A DNA stretch of 62,154 nt from NCBI GenBank assembly GCA_022783665.1, contig JALFZJ010000025.1, positions 1 through 62,154 of the forward strand, in the 5' to 3' direction. The translations under genes were made by a program, and so were the position numbers. Shown piece by piece: positions 54,895-62,154 of the stretch. A model generated the notes under the pieces. That model searched no databases. It saw only the letters and a list, made by a program, of their open reading frames with translations, and had not been told where the DNA came from. The DNA comes from Arcanobacterium sp. Its GTDB lineage: Bacteria > Actinomycetota > Actinomycetes > Actinomycetales > Actinomycetaceae. How positions within the stretch are numbered: the first letter of the stretch is position 1; the number at the start of each line of letters is the position of its first letter.

Positions 54895-55416
54895 ATGGCA
54901 AGGACTGACAAGAATGCAGCGATTGCAGAGCTTACGGAGAATTTCCGCAACTCTTCGGCTGTTATCGTTACCGAGTACCGTGGCCTTACCGTAGCGCAGC
55001 TCAAGGATTTGCGCCGCTCTTTCGGTGAAAATGCTACGTACTCAGTATCGAAGAACACCCTCGCGCGTATTGCTGCCCACGAAGCGGGCATCGAAGGTCT
55101 CGATGATGCTCTCAAGGGGCCAACAGCGTTGGCATTCGTTTCCGGTGATATTGCAACTGTTGCCAAGAGCATGAAGAGGTTCGCCAAAGAGAACCCAGCC
55201 CTCGTTGTGAAAGCTGGCGTCCTTGAAGGCACCGTTCTTGATGCTGAAGGCGTGGGCAAACTCGCCGATCTCGAATCCCGTGAGGTACTTCTGGCCAAGA
55301 CTGCTGGAGCACTCAAAGCTTCGCTGTACAAGGCTGCATACGTATTTACCGCTCCGCTCGTCAAGACGGTGCGCACTGTAGACGCCCTGCGCGAGAAGCA
55401 GGAAACCGCTGCCTGA
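54895..55416 (+). CDS. rplJ: 50S ribosomal protein L10
   Basis: A 173-residue L10, the base of the L7/L12 stalk. Typical segments are VIVTEYRGLTVAQLKDLRR and TYSVSKNTLARIA. The C-terminal helix binds L12 dimers. GGAAGGAG precedes the ATG. Expression is probably controlled by the leader just upstream. Confidence 0.98.
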   Translation: MARTDKNAAIAELTENFRNSSAVIVTEYRGLTVAQLKDLRRSFGENATYSVSKNTLARIAAHEAGIEGLDDALKGPTALAFVSGDIATVAKSMKRFAKENPALVVKAGVLEGTVLDAEGVGKLADLESREVLLAKTAGALKASLYKAAYVFTAPLVKTVRTVDALREKQETAA

Positions 55417-55480
55417 CTCATCAAGCAGCACAACCACTAATTAAACGCCTCGCGTAGGCATAAGGAAGGAAAGGCTACTC

Positions 55481-55870
55481 ATGGCCAAGCTTACCGCTGA
55501 AGAGCTTATTGAAGCTTTCAAGGAACTCACCCTTGTAGAACTCAACGACTTCGTGAAGAAGTTCGAGGAAGAATTCGACGTTGAGGCTGCTGCACCAGTT
55601 GCAGTGGCTGCTGCAGGCGCTCCAGCTGCTGCTGGCGAAGCTGCTGCTGAGGAAGAGAAGGACTCCTTCGACGTTGTGATCGAAGCCGCTGGCGACAAGA
55701 AGATCGCAGTGATCAAGGAAGTTCGCGCTCTTACCCCACTCGGTCTGAAGGAAGCAAAGGAGCTCGTTGATTCCGCTCCTAAGGCAGTTCTCGAAGGTGT
55801 GAACAAGGAAACTGCTGAGAAGGCTAAGGAGCAGCTTGAGGGCGCCGGCGCTACCGTAACGCTCAAGTGA
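55481..55870 (+). CDS. rplL: 50S ribosomal protein L7/L12
   Basis: A 129-residue L7/L12. The N-terminal dimerisation domain (1-30) is joined by an Ala-rich hinge to the C-terminal factor-binding domain ([32 protein letters not shown]). GGAAGGAAAGG lies just before the ATG. Confidence 0.98.
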   Translation: MAKLTAEELIEAFKELTLVELNDFVKKFEEEFDVEAAAPVAVAAAGAPAAAGEAAAEEEKDSFDVVIEAAGDKKIAVIKEVRALTPLGLKEAKELVDSAPKAVLEGVNKETAEKAKEQLEGAGATVTLK

Positions 55871-55919
55871 GTTAGGCGGCTCGTCCGCAGTAACTTGTAG
55901 CTAAAACTCTATAGCTAGG

Positions 55920-55951
55920 AAATAAGGCAGGGCTCAGGCTCTGCCTTATTT
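55920..55951 (+). terminator. Terminator after rplL
   Basis: AAATAAGGCAG (55920-55930) pairs with CTGCCTTATTT (55941-55951), with inner pairs around TCAG. It ends or reduces transcription before rpoB. Confidence 0.7.
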
Positions 55952-56256
55952 CGTGTTTATGTGCTAGAGTTTCATCATGCCGAAGCATGGAAGGTATGCG
56001 CTGAACGCATTCGCGCGGCGCATAGCTCGCAATTCGGCAAGTAGATACAGTCTGGGTATATCGATGAAGGCATGCACAGCATCACCGCGCCGCATGATCC
56101 TACGAGGATTGCCCAGTACATTATGGTGACGTGACCCCTCCCACACCGGTAGGGGGTAGAAAAGTTCGCGCCAATTCGGTAAATTTGAAATTTGTGCAGT
56201 GGGTGTAGTGCACCCTGTGCATATTAGCCTTACCGGAACCCAGGGAAGGAAGTCCT
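55952..56256 (+). other. rpoB upstream region
   Basis: About 305 bases with no supported gene. It should hold a promoter for rpoBC, but no convincing -35/-10 pair was found. Short hairpins are present, such as CCCCT/AGGGG (about 56135-56155). Confidence 0.4.
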
Positions 56257-59200
56257 TTGGCTGCTTCGCGCACCTATATGCCCGCCGTCATTAACGGCAA
56301 ACCAACTGCAGATCGTGTTTCATTTGCAAAGCTTCGTGAGCCATTACCTGTACCGGATCTACTGAGTCTACAAACCGCATCGTATGGATGGCTCATCGGT
56401 TCCGATGAATGGCGTGCAGAACACCCAGGTGAGAAGTCTGGTTTGGAAGAGATCTTCGACGAGATTTCCCCAATCGAGAACACAGCCCGCACGATGGGTC
56501 TGGTGCTTTACGAGCCGCGCCTCGAAGAAGAAAAGGCGTCGATCGCTGAATGTAAAGACAAAGACATGACGTATTCAGCGGCTCTCTACGTGACTGCCGA
56601 GTTTCAGAACTACGAAACTGGTGAAATCAAGAAGCAGACAACTTTTATCGGCGATTTCCCATTGATGACGCCGCAGGGTACGTTCGTGATCAACGGTACT
56701 GAACGCGTCGTCGTCTCCCAGCTTGTACGTAGCCCGGGCGTGTATTTTGAGCGGTTGGCAGATAAGACTTCCGATAAGTACATATACTCGACGAAGATTA
56801 TTCCGAGCCGTGGCGCATGGCTTGAGTTCGAGATCGATAAGCGTGACGCCGTTGGGGTACGTATCGACCGCAAGCGTAAGCAGTCTGTGACGGTGTTCCT
56901 CAAGGCGCTAGGTATGACGGAATCGGAAATCCGCGAAGAATTCAAAGATTTCCCTGTACTTATCGATACCTTGGAAAAGGACGGCCCGAAGACGCAGGAA
57001 GAAGCGCTTCAGGATTTGTACCGCAAGCTACGCCCAGGCGAACCGCCAACGGCTGAAGCGGGCCGCAATTTGCTGCGCAACTTCTACTTCAACGATAAGC
57101 GCTACGATCTGGCTAAGGTCGGGCGCTACAAGGTGAATAAGAAACTTGGCGTGGGTATCGATGCGGCTGAGCGTCAGCTCACCATTACGGATATCACGAG
57201 CACGCTGCGTTACCTCCTCGCTTTGCATGCCGGCGAAGCTGAAGTGACAGTTGGTGAAGGCGCGCGCCCAGTGCCAGTAGAAACCGACGATATTGATCAC
57301 TTCGGCAACCGCCGTATCCGCGCTGTGGGCGAGCTCATCCAAAACCAGGTACGCACAGGTCTATCGCGTTTGGATCGCATGGTTCGCGAGCGTATGACGA
57401 CGCAGGAAGCCGAAGCCATTACGCCGTCGTCTTTGATTAATATTCGCCCGATTGTTGCCGCAATCAAAGAGTTCTTCGGTACCTCGCAGCTGTCGCAATT
57501 CATGGATCAGAACAACCCGCTCGCTGGGCTTACCCACAAGCGGCGTCTATCGGCTCTTGGCCCGGGCGGTCTCTCGCGTGACCGCGCATCGATGGAGGTG
57601 CGCGATGTACACCCATCGCACTATGGCCGCATGTGCCCAATTGAAACACCTGAAGGCCCGAACATTGGTCTGATCGGCTCGCTTGCTACGTATGGGCGCG
57701 TCAATTCCTTCGGCTTCATCGAAACGCCCTATCGCCGCGTCATTGACGGCAAGGTGACCGATGATATCGACTACCTTGATGCCGCTGATGAGGATCGCTA
57801 TGCGATAGCTCAGGCATCCGCGCCGATGAATGCTGATGGTAGCTTCGCTGAAGATGAGATCCTTGTACGCCTTCCAGGTGGCGAGCCTGCGCTCGTGCAT
57901 CCTGATGACGTTGCTTATATGGACGTCTCGGCACGCCAGATGTGTTCGGTAGGTACGGCAATGATTCCGTTCCTCGAGCATGACGATGCTAACCGCGCAC
58001 TGATGGGCGCCAACATGCAGCGTCAGGCCGTGCCGCTGATTCGCCCGGTGGCTCCACTCGTGGGTACGGGTATGGAGAATCGTGCGGCAGTAGATGCCGG
58101 CGAGGTGACGATCGCTTTCGCACCTGGCGTGGTCACCGAAGTGTCTGCAGATGCTGTGCACGTCGAAGAAGACGACGGAAATCACCGCATCTACAAGCTC
58201 TTGAAGTTCGAGCGCTCAAACCCAGGCAACTGCACCAACCAGCGTGTGGCAGTCAATGAGGGCGATCGGGTGGAGAAGGGCTCCCTTATCGCTGATGGTC
58301 CGGCCACGGCAGGCGGCGAGCTCGCACTCGGGCAGAACCTCCTCGTGGCGTTTATGGCATGGAATGGCTACAACTACGAGGACGCAATCGTGCTATCACA
58401 GCGCGTACAGTCTGAGGATCTGCTCACCTCGATTCACATTGAAGAACATGAGGTGGATGCTCGCGATACGAAGCTTGGCCCAGAAGAGATTACTCGTGAC
58501 ATTCCAAATGTCTCGAGTGAGATGGTAGCGGATCTCGATGAGCGCGGTATTGTGCGTATCGGTGCTGAGGTAACCACAGGCGATATCCTCGTAGGCAAGA
58601 TCACACCGAAGGGCGAAACAGAGCTCACTTCCGAAGAGCGCCTGCTCCGCGCAATCTTCGGCGAGAAGGCGAAGGAAGTTCGCGATACGTCACTGCGCGT
58701 ACCTCACGGAGAATCGGGCATCGTGATTGCTGTGAAAGAGTTCTCCTCGGAGAATCACGATGAACTTGCCGCCGATGTGCGCCAAACAGTTCGCGTTCAT
58801 ATCGCACAGCGCCGCAAGATCGTGATTGGCGATAAGATGGCAGGTCGTCACGGCAACAAGGGCGTCGTCTCGCGTATTCTTCCCGTGGAGGATATGCCAT
58901 TCATGGAGGATGGCACTCCTGTAGATATCGTGTTGAACCCGCTGGGTGTACCAAGCCGTATGAACCTCGGCCAGGTGTTCGAGCTTCACCTGGGCTGGAT
59001 TGCTGCTCAGGGCTGGGATGCATCTGAGGCCCGTGAACGTGGCGATGAGTGGGCAGTACGCCTTCCTGAAGACGCCGTGAAGACCGACGGGCGGCAGAAC
59101 GTAGCCACGCCAGTGTTCGATGGCGTTCTCTCCGATGAGCTTTCAGGTTTGTTGAGTTCTACACTGCCAAATCGCGATGGTGACCGGTTGGTCAATGCCG

Positions 59201-59718
59201 ATGGTAAGGCACGCCTGTTCGATGGCCGTACCGGTGAGCCGTTCCCAGAGCCTGTATCCGTGGGATATATGTACATGCTGAAGTTGCACCACCTTGTGGA
59301 TGATAAGATCCACGCGCGTTCAACTGGCCCGTACTCCATGGTGACGCAGCAGCCTCTTGGCGGTAAAGCGCAGTTCGGTGGCCAGCGTTTTGGTGAGATG
59401 GAGGTGTGGGCACTCGAAGCGTACGGTGCGGCGCATACACTTCAGGAGATGCTCACCATTAAGTCAGACGACACCGTTGGCCGCGTCAAGGTGTATGAAG
59501 CGATCGTGAAGGGCGATAACGTGCCTGAACCTGGCATTCCAGAATCCTTCAAGGTGCTTGTACAAGAGATGCGTTCGTTGTGCTTGAACGTGGAGGCATT
59601 GGATGCATCGGGTGCGGCAATCAGCTTGCAGGACGCCGATGAGGATGCTTTCCGCTCGCCGCAGTCTGCGGGGATCCAAACGGGCCTTGAGAATCTTGAA
59701 ACGGGTGCGGACTTCTAG
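56257..59718 (+). CDS. rpoB: RNA polymerase beta subunit
   Basis: A 1153-residue beta subunit of actinobacterial type, with a TTG start ([11 protein letters not shown] region) preceded by GGGAAGGAAG. The rifampicin-binding cluster reads [18 protein letters not shown] followed by [13 protein letters not shown], which is wild type at the common resistance sites. Other landmarks are GNKGVV ([12 protein letters not shown]) and the C-terminal [21 protein letters not shown] 113-base gap with a large hairpin separates it from rpoC. Confidence 0.98.
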   Translation: MAASRTYMPAVINGKPTADRVSFAKLREPLPVPDLLSLQTASYGWLIGSDEWRAEHPGEKSGLEEIFDEISPIENTARTMGLVLYEPRLEEEKASIAECKDKDMTYSAALYVTAEFQNYETGEIKKQTTFIGDFPLMTPQGTFVINGTERVVVSQLVRSPGVYFERLADKTSDKYIYSTKIIPSRGAWLEFEIDKRDAVGVRIDRKRKQSVTVFLKALGMTESEIREEFKDFPVLIDTLEKDGPKTQEEALQDLYRKLRPGEPPTAEAGRNLLRNFYFNDKRYDLAKVGRYKVNKKLGVGIDAAERQLTITDITSTLRYLLALHAGEAEVTVGEGARPVPVETDDIDHFGNRRIRAVGELIQNQVRTGLSRLDRMVRERMTTQEAEAITPSSLINIRPIVAAIKEFFGTSQLSQFMDQNNPLAGLTHKRRLSALGPGGLSRDRASMEVRDVHPSHYGRMCPIETPEGPNIGLIGSLATYGRVNSFGFIETPYRRVIDGKVTDDIDYLDAADEDRYAIAQASAPMNADGSFAEDEILVRLPGGEPALVHPDDVAYMDVSARQMCSVGTAMIPFLEHDDANRALMGANMQRQAVPLIRPVAPLVGTGMENRAAVDAGEVTIAFAPGVVTEVSADAVHVEEDDGNHRIYKLLKFERSNPGNCTNQRVAVNEGDRVEKGSLIADGPATAGGELALGQNLLVAFMAWNGYNYEDAIVLSQRVQSEDLLTSIHIEEHEVDARDTKLGPEEITRDIPNVSSEMVADLDERGIVRIGAEVTTGDILVGKITPKGETELTSEERLLRAIFGEKAKEVRDTSLRVPHGESGIVIAVKEFSSENHDELAADVRQTVRVHIAQRRKIVIGDKMAGRHGNKGVVSRILPVEDMPFMEDGTPVDIVLNPLGVPSRMNLGQVFELHLGWIAAQGWDASEARERGDEWAVRLPEDAVKTDGRQNVATPVFDGVLSDELSGLLSSTLPNRDGDRLVNADGKARLFDGRTGEPFPEPVSVGYMYMLKLHHLVDDKIHARSTGPYSMVTQQPLGGKAQFGGQRFGEMEVWALEAYGAAHTLQEMLTIKSDDTVGRVKVYEAIVKGDNVPEPGIPESFKVLVQEMRSLCLNVEALDASGAAISLQDADEDAFRSPQSAGIQTGLENLETGADF

Positions 59719-59747
59719 TTCGCGTAGGCTGCTTGCATAAGTAGCAC

Positions 59748-59785
59748 TGTGAGTGCTGAGCTTCAACGCCTGCTCAGCACTCACA
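59748..59785 (+). other. Large hairpin in the rpoB-rpoC gap
   Basis: A perfect 13-base stem, TGTGAGTGCTGAG (59748-59760) with CTCAGCACTCACA (59773-59785) and a 12-base loop. There is no T tract, so it may be an RNase processing site or stability element and not a terminator. Confidence 0.6.
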
Positions 59786-59831
59786 CACAGACTAAATTCG
59801 GCGTAGACAAACGGAAGTAGGAAGAGGAATC

Positions 59832-62154
<2,323 letters not shown>

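Noticed and set aside
57470..57600. Rifampicin resistance substitutions in rpoB
   Set aside because: The cluster reads as wild type at the usual resistance positions.

Overview
The window is a piece of an actinomycete chromosome. The evidence is a WhiB-family regulator, an MtrA-MtrB-LpqB signalling cluster, DUF3499 and DUF5719 genes, long-form HPF, an alanine-rich L7/L12, and a TTG-started rpoB followed by rpoC. Moderate G+C content, a sortase-type LPRTG surface protein and a fucose catabolic locus fit a host-associated member of the Actinomycetaceae (Arcanobacterium, Trueperella or Actinomyces relatives). The genus is inferred and was not tested.

Layout. (1) 1-2582: an ABC ATPase for polysaccharide export, cut at its 5' end, with a GlfT1-like glycosyltransferase, then a convergent second GT2 gene, so a surface-glycan locus. 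(2) 2839-10926: a conserved actinobacterial block with a TIGR03089-like protein, a small HTH protein, WhiB, a very large membrane glycosyltransferase overlapping whiB, DUF5719, a metallopeptidase-family protein that appears to lack its zinc motif, and DUF3499. (3) 10915-18557: an envelope block with RDD, a divergent SpoIIM-like gene, and a tightly overlapping minus-strand operon (GDPD-type membrane protein, DUF4129, DUF4350, MoxR ATPase, DUF58). (4) 18843-25044: mtrA-mtrB-lpqB with 4-base overlaps, a ComF-like phosphoribosyltransferase and hpf. (5) 25269-27504: a ferredoxin-NADP reductase, tRNA-Tyr, tRNA-Thr, tRNA-Met and rpmG.

(6) 27505-45736: a fucosyl-glycan utilisation island. A plus-strand operon carries a lipoprotein binding protein, two permeases, a GH29 alpha-L-fucosidase, a cell-wall-anchored protein with an unrecognised probable catalytic domain, and a GH2 beta-galactosidase. 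A facing minus-strand operon carries fucI, fucK, fucA, fucU and a LacI regulator. Near-identical 12-base palindromic sites centred on TAGCGCTA lie at both outer promoters and probably tie the two operons to the LacI protein. The model is surface binding or trimming, ABC import (the ATPase must be elsewhere), intracellular removal of fucose and galactose, then fucose to fuculose to fuculose-1-P to dihydroxyacetone phosphate and lactaldehyde.

(7) 45737-50718: murB, an adenosine-deaminase-like gene, an APH-like kinase and an aspartate aminotransferase. (8) 51056-62154: tRNA-Trp, secE, nusG, rplK, rplA, an inverted doxX-like gene, an L10 leader with attenuator, rplJ, rplL, rpoB and the first 774 codons of rpoC, which runs off the end. 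No CRISPR array, insertion sequence or rRNA gene was seen.
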